A stretch of DNA of 64,000 nucleotides, from the NCBI RefSeq assembly GCF_002575655.3, contig NC_053038.3, positions 146,894,885 through 146,958,884 of the forward strand. Reading direction: 5' to 3'. Positions 48,029-58,858 of the stretch are shown piece by piece. Below the pieces are notes generated by a model. The model did no database searches. It had not been told where the DNA came from and saw only the letters and a program-made list of their open reading frames with translations. Source of the stretch: Aegilops tauschii subsp. strangulata (taxonomy: Eukaryota; Streptophyta; Magnoliopsida; Poales; Poaceae). The first letter of the stretch is position 1. Each line of letters begins with the position of its first letter. The position numbers and the translations under genes are program-made.

Positions 48029-51000
48029 ATTTCATAACTCGATATTTCAGTAGCTCATGGAGTTAAATCATTTCAAGGAAATACTCAGGTACGAAATAAT
48101 AAAATGGTTAGTCCATTCACAGGAATAACATTCAATCGGGTTTTCCACTCAAGCTTGTTTACCGGGGATTTCCACGGAGACTGACACAGGGACTGACACT
48201 AAGACTGATGTGGGTACTGTTTGGATACATTGACCCAGGTCCTTGACCATGGACACGATGACTCGGAAGGTTTTGACTCTGCAGAGTTTGTACTCTTAAC
48301 CACAGCCAACGGATTTCAGTAGTCACAACGGACTAGTTCCGTTTACGGTATTTTAGGAGAAACACATCTAACCAGTACACACCCATTCCACATTCCGTTG
48401 CCAGGAATCACCCCAAGCAACGTTCAAGAAAAACTTTGAGACGGGGAGGCTACAACCTCGCGTAGCATGGGATCAAATTTATATCGCGCGCTCTAAGGGG
48501 TGCCCCCCTCTCGGTCCCAACCGGAAACACCCATGCCCCCTTACCGGATGACTGGCTTTAATCCAGGGCCATGGAACCCTCATCCCGGCCCCTCTATTTG
48601 GTGTGTACAAGGAAAGAGGTTTGCAACTTACTAAACCGTATTCTTTGCGGAAAACATGTGGCAGCACGGAAGGGGACGAACAGTAACGTGGCTCGGTCCA
48701 CGTTAACGTCGGAGTTTATCGGTTGACATAAGACTGGCATGCTACGACAATACCATCTTACTACCTCTCATGTCACCACATGATCAGGTCATCTCTCATC
48801 AAAAGATCACAGTAAACTTCGACTCACAAGGTTAGTTGCCTTGCATGCAACGTAACACTCACCGATGCCCATATGCCATGCACAAACTATGCAAGAAAAC
48901 ATGCAAAACACCCATCATATCAAAGGTTCAAACATGCTTGCCTAGTTCAGAGAAGTCGGAGTCTAGCTCGGCGAAGTTCGCGGCTCCGTCACTTCCTCCG
49001 GAATCTACGGTATAAAGAAACCGTATACTAACGTGAATACCGTTGCGTGTATAAAAAATATTCCAAATTTTTTCCAAATAAATACTATAAAAAACTAGAC
49101 AAAAATATAAGACTGACAAAAAAAGAATCAATCAAAAAGCATCTTTTGTTTAAAAGATATAAGGGTTTTAGTCCAAGGACTAATCTGTGATGAACCAGAA
49201 AAGATCCAGGGGCTTGTTTGAAAAAGCAGAAAACGCTTCGGTACGAAATACGCCAGCCCAGAAAGAAAACACACTTTGCCCGGCGGCGCCTTTAGAAAAC
49301 GGTTGGAAGGAAAAAGAAGAGAGGCTGATGGGGGGGGGTCCTACCCGTCAGGTTCAAACTCCAACAGAGCTCGCCGGCGCCCGAAGGCTGCGGTGGTCGC
49401 CGGCGTTGATCCACGGTGAGGTAGGGTGATCGGAGGGTACCTACGGGTTCAGGGTGTCCTTCTACGTCGGTGGGTGGTGGACTTGGCCGTCGGTGAGCAC
49501 CACGGCGACGGCGACCTTATCTCCGGCGGACGGTTGTTCGGGCGAGGGTGGAACTCTCCGGTGGGTGCTGCAAACTCCAAATTGGTGCGCGGGTTAGAGA
49601 GGTGGATGCACTAGGAGGCTACTGGCATGAGTTGAGAGGCGGGGGTGCACGCACGGGAGTGAATCTTGCCGGATCCCGAAGCGGGTCGAGGCGGCCGGAG
49701 TTGGGGAAGAAGACTTCCTCGAGGCCTTCCCAGTGGCTTGGCGTGGTACTTGTGGGGTGTAGGGATGGTGCATGTTCGAGTTCGAGCTCGAGACCTCCTT
49801 TTATAGGCGATCCGAGGAGGTGGCCGTGAACGGGATAACGCCGGCGAGCAATTACGGCGAGGCAGAGGTCGGGCAGGAGGTTTAGGCGGTTGGGCATCAT
49901 CCTGGTGGTCCACTGGCACCGTTTCTCCGCTAAAACCTCGGTCGGGTTGGGGTAATGCACCGGTCCTCGACGGAACGGCCTTACGGGCACGACGGTGGCA
50001 GGGAGCGCGCTCCGTGCCTCCCAGTTCACGACGACGGCTCTACAGCGTGCACAGAGGAGGGGACGGCCACGCGGTGGCCTCTGGTAGCTTGGGCGGTGCT
50101 GGACGGCGCCGTCCCTCGCTGCGCCTCTCTGGCAGCCGCAGCGGGCGCTGCTGCCGCCGCGCATGGGGCGCTGCACCTCGGCCAGCTCGCGCCGACGCCC
50201 GCAAGCGTCCAGGCGACCGTGCGGCGCGGGGATAAGAAGGAGGAACAGGGCGCAAGGTGCCACTGCAGCTACTGGCGAGATCGACATGGTGTTCTGAAGA
50301 AAACGACACTGGCTCTGAAACTGTTTTTCTGAAACTTTAAACTTTGACAGGTACAGTGCCCTCCAGGTGTTCGACGATATGATTTGGGCACGAGGAAAAT
50401 TTTTCTGGAGCTGGGACTTGGTGAGGTGACCTCTTGATGCACCTAGAGGCTGCCTGAATTTTCTCAGATTTTTAGGAGGAGAAAACAAATGAATTTCACC
50501 AAATTTTGCAAATATGGCCCAAACTTGCAGCAAGCACATTTTGAAATTTTTGAACTGGAGACCAGTGGATCTTCATGGATCTTGGTTGAGGGTTCTAAGG
50601 ACTAGCCAGGGAAATTTGTTTGGAGGCAAAACTCAAAGGAGAGCTAGTGGTTCCTTTGTAAATCTCCAAGGGTCAAAATAGAGGACAGAAAAGGTTTTCG
50701 ATTAGAAATAAATGGAGATAAAATCATGGGGGAGTTTAACTTGCTGGATTTGAGGTTTATCTTGACACAAAGAGGGGAGATGGCTTTTGGGAGGGGGATT
50801 TCCACTTAGGTCATGGCAAGAGGAAATTTTGAAAGGGAAAGGATCACTCCATATGCCATAGGGCTATTTTAAAAAGAAAAGATTTTCAAAAACTTTCCCA
50901 ATGAAAAACATTTGTGTTGAGCCAACACAAGATGAAAAACCTCCAAGACCAAAGATCAAGTTTTGGATGAAACCAAACAAAATACTTGTCATACAAAGAA

Positions 51001-51099
51001 AGTTTTTGAGAAGGAGAGCCCTTTTAAAAAAAATTAAATAACCTCCTTCAAACCCAATAAAGATTTTGATAAAACGAAATAAACTTTTTGGGTGTCACA

Positions 51100-51104
51100 G
51101 TCGG
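51100..51104. repeat. Right target-site duplication of solo LTR F (gtcgg)
   Basis: Exact match to 46955-46959. Confidence 0.9.
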
Positions 51105-51307
51105 CTCGGGTGTGACTAGGTTTGTCACGTCCGCATAGGTAGCCATCATCACGTGTCGAGGAACGTCCTCACGATCCGTAAATCGATCGGGTATATCCTG
51201 GTCTACTATCTAGGGTATACCGGAGGTCGTATGTATGACCCCGAACTGTTTTGTCTCTATTTTTACGTGGCGGTGGGGTAGGCTGCTGTTCGGCCTAAGT
51301 TGCCGCT

Positions 51308-52707
51308 CTATCGTGACCACGTGGTGTCGGCCGCATTACGCGAGGGAGGTATGGGCTCCAGCGCCTCTTTGTCGAACTGAGGTAGCAACCTTCGCTTCGG
51401 GTAACTCTTGGCTGGGCGTCTGAAGCCGTATTCTTCGGCTACCAGCACATCAGTCCACCTGTCGACGAGCAGATCTTGGTCAGCTTGAAGCTGCTGTTGC
51501 TTCTTTTTCAGGCTCCTTGCGGTGGCTATTAGCTGGCGCTTGAAGCGCTCCTTCTCGAGAGGTGCCTCAGGCATAATGAAATCTTCGTTGCCGAGGCTTT
51601 CCTCATCCTCGGAGAGCGGACGATAACTACCGTCCTCCGAGTCGTTGGGCCTTGCCTGTTCGTCGGGGCTAGGTTGCCCATATTCTTGCTCCTCCTGTTC
51701 GGATGTCACCTCAGCAAGGTCTTCATTGTTTTTGGCATCGTCCAGAGTATTATTTTCTCCGGTGCCAGCATTGCTGTCTTTCGAACGACGTGACTTGGAG
51801 CGGCGCCGAGGACGCCCGCGTTTTTGTTGTGTCTCAGGAGGTTTATTCTCAACTGGATTTTATTTGTCATCGTTGTTGGTTGTTTTGGGTGTATCCACCA
51901 TGTACGCATCGTACGAAGAAGTGGACGTCCAGCGTCCAGTAAATGGCAGATTTTGGTCTTGCTCTTCATCAGCATCGTCGTCCATACCGTCGATATCTTC
52001 GGAGCTGTAATCAAGCTTGTCGGTTAAATCCTCGACCGTGGCTATGTAGTGGGTGGCAGGTGGGAAGCAAAATTCTCCATCGTCAGCCCGTAGTTCGAAC
52101 CAGATATAGTTCGGTTGTGGGTCCCCCGCCAAGGACAGGTTCTTTAATGAGTTTAGCACATCGCCCAAGGGCGAGTGTTGGAAGATGTCTGCGGCGCTAA
52201 ACTCGAAGATCGATAAGCGATCAAGTTCGGCGTCCGCAGGCTCACATGGTTCGGAACTTACAATCAGAGACGAGTCCCGAGTTCCGGTGACACAGATATC
52301 GTGTGAGGTTCAGTCCATGTGCGGCTGCAACGCCGGGGAATCTATGGCCTCTGTGGTGGGGTTGAGCCTCCGGTCCTTGGATGGCGCAGTATGCTCCGGA
52401 TCTAAGGCCAGAGCGGTCACAGGAGCTATCTCCTGAACTTGGTCCGATAACAGATTACGTCGTGTTCATCGGCGTGACCAGGAGCGGTCACCGCGGTCTC
52501 AAATCCGGCGAAGATCAAATCTCCACGGATGTCCGCGACGTAGTTCAAGCTCCCAAATCTGTCCTGATGGCCAAGGGCGTAGCTATCGATCTGCTCCAGA
52601 TGGCCAAATGAGTTAGCCCGCAGCGCGAAGCCACCGAACACGAAGATCTGTCTGGGGAGGAAGATTTCTCCTTGGACAGCGTAATTTTTGACGATTGAAC
52701 GGGCCAT
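51308..52707 (-). pseudogene. Element C gag region, N-terminal part, with frameshifts
   Basis: On the minus strand a start at 52707 gives MARSIVKNYAVQGEIFLP and runs to a stop at 52428-52426. Further pieces in other frames follow: 52168-51860, with GDPQPNYIWFELRADDGEF and an acidic SEDIDGMDDDADEEQDQN region, and 51709-51308, with EDEESLGNED, a lysine/glutamine-rich helix and RWTDVLVAEEYGF. The order fits the long N-terminal extension that precedes the capsid-like part (46886-45225) in this family. At least two frame changes and a stop separate the pieces, and F then interrupts the region. Confidence 0.68.
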
Positions 52708-52737
52708 CGAAACCTTTTGGGGGACGGCACAGTCGAA

Positions 52738-52755
52738 CTCTCAATGAAAGCACCA
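52738..52755 (-). other. Primer binding site of element C
   Basis: On the minus strand TGGTGCTTTCATTGAGAG begins one base inside the 5' LTR. It starts with the obligatory TGG, differs from the Met-type sites of B, D and E, and shows that the right-hand LTR is the 5' LTR. I do not assign the tRNA. Confidence 0.7.
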
Positions 52756-52756
52756 A

Positions 52757-53210
52757 TGTCGGTGTCAAAACCGGCGGATCTCGGGTAGGGGGTCTCGAAC
52801 TGTGCGTCTAAGGTCGATGGTAACAGGAGACAGGGGACACAATGTTTACCCAGGTTCGGGCCCTCTCTATGGAGGTAATACCCTGCTTCCTGCTTGATTG
52901 ATCTTGATGAATATGAGTATTACAAGAGTTGACCTACCATGAGATCGTAATGGCTAAACCCTAGAAGTCTAGCCTGTATGACTATGGTAATGAATATCCC
53001 CCCTCCGGACTAAGTCCTCCAGTTTATATAGACACCGGGAGGATCTAGGGTTATACAAGGTCGGTTACAAAGAAAGGAATCTACATATTAGGTCGCCAAG
53101 GAGAGTCCCATCCGGACGTGGATGCATTCCTCGTATCTTCACAGCCCATCAGTCCGGCCAATGGCTAACAGGCCGGACGCCCGAGGACCCCTTGGTCCAG
53201 GACTCCCTCA
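52757..53210 (-). repeat. Element C 5' LTR
   Basis: 454 bp, minus-strand TGAGGGAGTCC ... GACACCGACA. A TATA box (ctatataaact on the minus strand) lies at 53021-53031. Confidence 0.92.
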
Positions 53211-53215
53211 CTCGG
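53211..53215. repeat. Right target-site duplication of element C (ctcgg)
   Basis: Exact match to 39873-39877. Confidence 0.92.
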
Positions 53216-55806
53216 ACCCCTCAAGTTCCTGTACGACCCGTGTACAACTACCGTTGTTGTGTACCACTACTTCCACTATGACCGTCCCGCGAACGTCTAG
53301 TTCCTCTACTTTGTACAGACTCGTTCCGCTCCAAAATGCACGCTTGAAAGGTATAACCACCGAGACGACCGTCCGTGCACGAAAGCATGTGTTTTATGAG
53401 ATGCATGTTTAGATGTTGTATCCGCCCGTGAACGTTAGTTGTTCCCTCATTTGGCACCGTCTTCGACTCATGGGACACCCGAAATCTGGGATCACCCCAC
53501 CATCTCTAGCATGTTCCGCACATCCGCACACTTGCTTCTTTTGCACCGATATCTCAATGAGTTGTCGGAATTGGAACATTGCCGTGGCACCGTTTTCGCT
53601 ATCGTCATCGTGGCACCCTTTCTTGCCACCACGGTGACAAATGTTTCATATCAAGCTCATGTCAACTTTTTCATAAAATTATTTAAAACTTGTATATATA
53701 TCATCCGCATCATGATAACAACATTTAAATGTTAAAATTTGTTTTTTGCATTAATTGCTAAATGCACGTGGGTATTTTTCGGAATTGTTATTTGTTGTTC
53801 CGCCCTCATTTAAACTTGCCTAGATAGTTAGTTTACCTATGCTTCACCTCTTGCCATGTCTAACAAAATTTAATATTGTTGGGTACATAAACAAGAGCGA
53901 ACTAAATAATTAGATGTGGTGTTTCGTCAATATGCAACTCGTAGCATATTGAGCTCCACTTAACTTGTAGTGTTGTTTGTGCACTTTTCCATGCCATGCC
54001 TCATTAAATCGGACATGCATCACACTTGATTGTGCATCATGCCATGTTTATGTGGTGGTTGTTTACCATGTTGCTTGCTTCTTTCCGGTTTGTTTCTCTC
54101 GTTAGCTTTGGTTTCGTTCCGGAGTTGTGAGGATTCGTTCGACTATGTTTGTACGTCTACTTCATGGACTCATTCTTCTTCCTTGCGGGATTTCACGCAA
54201 GATGACCATTACCCTTGATATCACTTCTATCTTTGCTTTGCTAGTTGTTCGCTCTATCGTTATGTTACGCTACCTACCACTTGTTTGTTATGCCTCCCAT
54301 TTTGCCATGTTAATCCTCTAACCCACCTTCCTAGCAAACCGTTGTTTGGCTATGTTACCGTTTTTCTCAGCCCCTCTTATAGCGTTGTTAGTTGTAGGTG
54401 AAGTTAAAGATTGCTCCATGTTGGAACATGATGATTTTGGGATATCACAATAACTCTTATTTAAATTAATGCATCTATATACTTGGTAAAGGGTGGAATG
54501 CTCGGCCTTATGCCTGGTATCTTGTTCCACTCTTGCCACCCTAGTTTCCGTCATACCGGTGTTATGTTCCCAGATTTTGCGTTCCTAACGCGGTTGGGGT
54601 TATGGGACCCCCTTGATATGATTTGAATAAAACTGCTCCGGCAAGGCCCAACCTTGGTTTTACATTTGCCTAACAACCTATACCTTTCCCTTGGGTCGGC
54701 CAACCCGAGGGTCATCTTTATTTTAACCCCCCAGGCCAGTGCTTCTCTAAGTGTTGGTCCAAACCGAGCAGCCTGCGGGGCCACCTCGGGGAAACTTGAG
54801 GGCTGGTTTTACTCATAGCTTGTCTCATCCGGTGTGCCCTGAGAACGAGATATGTGCAGCTCCTATCGGGATTTGTCGGCACAGTCGGGTGGTCTTGCTG
54901 GTCTTGTTTTACCATTGGCGAAATGTCTTGTAACCGGGATTCTGAGACTGACCGGGTCTTTCCGGGAGAAGGAATATCCTTCATTGACCGTGAGAGCTTG
55001 TGATGGGCTAAGTTGGGACACCCTTGCTGGGTATAAACTTTCGAAAGCCGTCCCCGCAGTTATGTGGCAGATGGGAATTTGTTAATGTCCGGTTGTAGAG
55101 AACTTGACATTTGACTTAATTAAAATGCATCAACCGCGTGTGTAACCGTGATGGTCTCTTTTCGACGGAGTCCGGGAAGTGAACACGGTTTGGGTTATGT
55201 CTGAACGTAAGTAGTTTCAGGATCACTTCTTGATCAATTCTAGCTTCTCGACTGTTGCGTTGCTTCTCTTCTCGCTCTTATTTGCGTATGTTAGCCACCA
55301 TATTTGCTTAGTGCTTGCTGCAAATCCACCTCATTACCCCATCCTACCCATAAGCTTAAATAGTATTGATCTCGCGGGTTTTGAGATTGCTGGGTCCTCG
55401 TGACTCACCAGATACTACCAAAACAGTTGTAGGTGCTGATGATACCAGTGTTGGTGACACAACCGAGCTCAAGTGGGAGTTCGACGAGGACCTTGGTCGT
55501 TACTATGTTTCGTTTCCTGATGATCAGTAGTGGAGCCAAGTTGGGACGATCGGAGATCTAGCATTTGGGGTTATCTTCTTTTTATTCGGATTTGTCTGTA
55601 GTCGGACTATATGTGTACTCTGAATGATGTATGATTTATTTAAGTATTGTTTGAAGTGGCGATTGTAATCCAACTCTTTATCCCATTCTTGTTCATTACA
55701 TGGGATTGTGTGAAGATGACCCTTCTTGCGACAAAACCACCATGCAGTTATGCCTCTAAGTCGTGCCTCGACACGTGGGAGATATAGTTGCATCGTGGGT
55801 GTAACA
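53216..55806 (+). repeat. Element B 3' LTR, second part
   Basis: Continues the LTR interrupted at 39877. From 53695 it aligns with 5099-7211 at high but clearly imperfect identity. It ends gggtgtaaca at 55806, where A' sequence begins. Confidence 0.87.
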
Positions 55807-55865
55807 GTAGGGGTGCGCCGAAGCTTTCCTTCCGCTGCTCCACGTTCCACCACTCCACCGCATCC

Positions 55866-57476
55866 ATGGCAGACGCGCGTCAAGCCCGCGCCGAGCACCG
55901 GGCCGCCCTCGCCGCCCATGTCGCACAGACGGCCCCTGTCGGCAGGCCTCCCTGTCGTTCTCCATTGCCCGCCGCCAACACCGCCACCGGCCCGGCAAGA
56001 AATGTGCAGCAAGCGTCCTTGCTGCACCCCTCTGTGCGGCGGGACGGCCGCACCGCCACTCCATCACGCACTCCAGCGGGCTCATCGTCTCACGCTCGTT
56101 GCGCGCTCACGGACGCGCAGGCCGCGCTGCTCATGGCACGCGAGCTCCTGCGCTACCGCCCGGTCGACCACCTCTATGAGGACTGGCTGAACCGCAGCAC
56201 CGAGCTCGTCAGCGCCGTTGGGGGCTCTCCCGCACCATCCCTGTCGCTGCCTCGCCCTCCGCCAGCTGCGGGTGACGTAGCCCACGGGGCGCCTCCACCA
56301 CCTCTGCACCAAGACGGTGCCCTGGCGCCAAGGCGCGCGGCCCCCAGCGTGACCCACCGCACCGGGCGCCCGCGCGAGAAGAAGGAAGCTGCCAAGAGGT
56401 TCCCCTGCCGCAAGAAAATGCTCCTGCGCTCCCACCGCCACTGCGACAAGACAGTGTGCTGCCTGCGGGGGCGGCACGCGGACATCAAGGGGCAGGCTCC
56501 GCATCTGCGAAGGGCCCCGGTGGCCAGAGCAGGCTGCCGCGCCTTCACTCCAGAGCTACGTAGCGTCGTTTGGTCGGGCAAGTTCAAACTAGACCTGCCT
56601 CCTCGCTACGACGGCACCCCCGACCCTGCGGAGTTCTTGCAGCTCTACGAGCTGAGCATCGAGGCGGCCAACAGCGACGAGAAAGTTATGGCGAACTGGT
56701 TCCCCATGGCTCTCAAGGATGGTGCTCACTTGTGGCTCCTGAACCTTCCCCTGGGTTCGATCTCCTCCTGGGGTGAGATGCGTGACCACTTCGTCGCCAA
56801 CTTCCAGGGCACTCACGACTGCCCGTCGGCCGCGGATGACCTACGCCGCATCAAGCAGCAGCTAGGAGAGACCCTGCAGAAGTACAACCAGCACTTCAAT
56901 AGCGTTCGCCTCAAGATCCCCAAGGTGACGGACAAGGCCATCATTTCCGTGTTTTCTGACGGCGTCCGCGACGTCAAGATGAAGGAGGAGCTCGCCATCC
57001 ACGAGGAGCTATGCACGGCTCTGGAGCTGTTCAACATGGCAACCAAGTGCGCAAGAGCTGAGGAAGGGCGCCTTTCCCTCCTCGAGCTCCCTGCTACCGA
57101 CCCAGAGGAGAAGAAAGCCAAGGCCAAAGACGTGAAGCGCAAGGGGGTGGCCGTGCTCGCGGCAGAGCCAGACACGAAGCGTGGCCGGGACCATCCCGAT
57201 TCGTCCAAGAACAGCCGTCCGTTCTGCACCTTCCACAATGTACACAGCCACAACACCAATGACTATCAAGAGCTGAGAACCATTCGAGATGGACGATTCG
57301 GTCGACGCCCCAAGCGCAACGACCGGGGCTACGACCGAGGAGGAGGACGAGGCAGAGGACGTTGGGACGATCGCGGCCCCTGCCAAGAGTGGCGTGACTG
57401 GCCTCGTGAGAACCGCTGGCAGGACCAGCCTCATGTGGGCGCATGGAGGGATCAGCCTTGCGAGGACCACCCTTAG
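55866..57476 (+). CDS. Element A' gag
   Basis: 537 codons from ATG 55866 (MADARQARAEHR) to TAG 57474-57476, uninterrupted. The first 240 residues are Ala/Pro/Arg-rich and poorly structured. Then comes the retrotransposon gag (capsid) domain: YDGTPDPAEFLQLYELSIE, a segment with AHLWLLNLPLGSISSWGEM, and FVANFQGTH. A short basic region follows, then a Cys/His cluster (FCTFHNVHSHNTNDY) in place of a classic zinc knuckle, and an Arg/Gly/Asp-rich tail (RGGGRGRGRWDDRG). Gag forms the virus-like particle. The start at 55866 is the first ATG of the frame after the B junction and is preceded by ccgcatcc. Confidence 0.8.
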   Translation: MADARQARAEHRAALAAHVAQTAPVGRPPCRSPLPAANTATGPARNVQQASLLHPSVRRDGRTATPSRTPAGSSSHARCALTDAQAALLMARELLRYRPVDHLYEDWLNRSTELVSAVGGSPAPSLSLPRPPPAAGDVAHGAPPPPLHQDGALAPRRAAPSVTHRTGRPREKKEAAKRFPCRKKMLLRSHRHCDKTVCCLRGRHADIKGQAPHLRRAPVARAGCRAFTPELRSVVWSGKFKLDLPPRYDGTPDPAEFLQLYELSIEAANSDEKVMANWFPMALKDGAHLWLLNLPLGSISSWGEMRDHFVANFQGTHDCPSAADDLRRIKQQLGETLQKYNQHFNSVRLKIPKVTDKAIISVFSDGVRDVKMKEELAIHEELCTALELFNMATKCARAEEGRLSLLELPATDPEEKKAKAKDVKRKGVAVLAAEPDTKRGRDHPDSSKNSRPFCTFHNVHSHNTNDYQELRTIRDGRFGRRPKRNDRGYDRGGGRGRGRWDDRGPCQEWRDWPRENRWQDQPHVGAWRDQPCEDHP

Positions 57477-58858
57477 GGCAATGCTGGTCTCCCTCCATTG
57501 CCACCACCGCCAAGAAGGAACGACGATCACTATCAGGACGAGGGGGCTGGGGGCTTCCAGGAGCCACGCGCTATCGCCTGCATCTTGGGTGGAGCTTAGG
57601 CCCCAGCATCCCAGCGCATCTTCAAGCAGTTCTCTCGCGAGGTGAATGCAGCCCTTCCCAGGCTCGAGGCCAATGCCTGCTCAGGTGGTCCAAGTGCGCC
57701 ATCACCTTCCGCTCGGCGGACCAGCTCAAGTGCGCGGCGACCGCCGGCGCCCTCCCGATGTGGTGTTCGCCCGTCATCAGCAACGTCCAAGTCACCAAGA
57801 CCCTCATCGACGGCGGTGCAAGGCTTAACGTCCTGTCCGTCGAGACATTCGACAGCCTCCAAGTGCCATACGATCAGCTACAGCCTACCAAGCCTTTCTC
57901 AGGAGTGACCGGCGGCTCCACCACCCCGATAGGGCAAGTCCGCCTCCCTGTCACCTTCGGCTAGTGCGACACCTACCGCACCGAGCTCCTCGACTTCGAC
58001 GTCGCCCACATCCGTCTGCCGTACAATGCCATCCTCGGGTATCCAGCATTGGCCAAGTTCATGGCAGTGACCCACCACGGCTAAAATGTCCTCAAGATGC
58101 CACGAAGTGGCAGAATCATCACAGTCCCCTGCGAAGAAAGAGATGTGGTGTGCTCCCTCGAGCGCGCCTTCCAAGCCGCAGCAATCGAAGATCCTGACAG
58201 CGAGGGCGCCCAGTACCCTCCTGAGGCCATTCCCAGGAAGAAGAAGCAACTACTCCGCATAGGACATCAGGAGAGCAGCATCTCCGGCGGCGCCGCCTCA
58301 GGATCATTGCCCCCACCTGGAGCGCCTCCCTCCCTCGCATAGGAAGGCGTGCCCGACGCCCTCCTCGGGCTCGGCTCGGGGGCTCTCTTCTGGAGGGCCT
58401 CAGACATAGCCAACATCACGAGGGACGCGCTCGGGCACCACGTGGAGGCGTGCTTCGCGGCACGTTTCCCTCAGGAGGGCACCGGGCGAGGAGCGCCCGG
58501 CGCTCAGGAGTTCATCGTCAAGGCCACCCAGGAACTTCAAGAAGAAAGGGCCATGCGCGGCGAATGCCGCCCATCACCGGGCGCAGCTCCCCATCCCGGC
58601 GAGGATGGCGGGCTGCGCATCTGCATCGACATCCCAGGGCTCAACAGGGCCGGATCTCAGGAGTGCTTCTGGCCTTCGCGCGTTGGGTGGTGCGAGGGTC
58701 CACCTCACAGCTACGTTCGCATTCTGTTTGGCCTGCCGAGAGTGGCAGCCGCCTTCCAGCGCAACCTACGGAGCATCCTGGCAACTCAGGAGGCCAAGCA
58801 TCACGCAGTCCTGGCGGAGATGGAGACGGTCCTCAAGGAACTACCTGAGCCCCCATAG
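57477..58858 (+). pseudogene. Element A' protease and truncated reverse transcriptase
   Basis: After gag the coding signal is fragmented. A protease-like stretch (57690-57961) has KTLIDGGARLNVLS, then a TAG at 57962-57964; the same frame continues (CDTYRTELLDFD, LPYNAILGYPALAKF) to another stop near 58082. After more linker, 58349-58858 shows isolated pieces of reverse transcriptase: CIDIPGLNRAG, GPPHSYVRILFGLPRVAAAF and ATQEAKHHAVLAEM. The catalytic YxDD region and everything beyond are missing. This is an internal deletion of most of pol. Confidence 0.75.

Larger units (their letters stand above)
46960..51099 (-). mobile_element. Element F: solo LTR inserted in the gag region of C
   Basis: 4140 bp bounded by tgtcacgaccgg and gggtgtcaca, with gtcgg duplications on both sides. 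No primer site, purine tract, coding region or second LTR is found, so it is a solo LTR left by recombination between the two LTRs of a former full element. The minus strand is chosen because, read that way, it begins TGTGACACCC and has its GC-rich block early and its GAGTAC hairpin (47441-47459) late, as in D and E. Short frames in the GC-rich block (about 49300-50300) are not supported as genes. Confidence 0.85.
39878..53210 (-). mobile_element. Element C: Fatima-like gypsy element without pol, minus strand
   Basis: 13333 bp including the 4140-bp solo LTR F, so about 9.2 kb of its own sequence. On the minus strand the order is 5' LTR (53210-52757), primer site, gag and protease (52707-45225, interrupted by F), a non-coding stretch, a gene on the opposite strand (40895-43983), 3' LTR. 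The LTR ends (tgagggagtcctgg ... ttgacaccgaca on the minus strand) match what I remember of Triticeae Fatima elements; the name is from memory. No reverse transcriptase, RNase H or integrase is seen, so it is non-autonomous. Exact 5-bp target duplications flank it inside the B 3' LTR. Confidence 0.88.
5099..55806 (+). mobile_element. Element B: long-LTR, non-autonomous element, split by insertions
   Basis: B is reconstructed from pieces: 5' LTR remnant 5099-7211, internal segments 7212-8694, 21851-22497 and 36645-38114, and 3' LTR 38115-39877 plus 53216-55806. Removing D, E and C with one copy of each target duplication restores a continuous element. The LTR is about 4354 bp and the internal domain about 3.6 kb. 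No gag or pol motif is found in the internal domain, so it could move only with proteins supplied in trans, like the large non-autonomous derivatives known in grasses. The two LTR copies differ at many sites, more than those of D or E, which fits an older insertion. B lies in the leader of A'. Its right target duplication would be gtagg (55807-55811), with the partner outside the window. Confidence 0.82.

Noticed and set aside
46960..51099. F as a complete small element or DNA transposon
   Set aside because: Only TG...CA ends with a 5-bp duplication are found; there is no second LTR, primer site, terminal inverted repeats of transposon type or coding domain, so solo LTR fits best.
56082..57567. 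Long minus-strand frames opposite the A' gag
   Set aside because: Shadows of a GC-rich coding region; the plus-strand gag has clear capsid-domain motifs.
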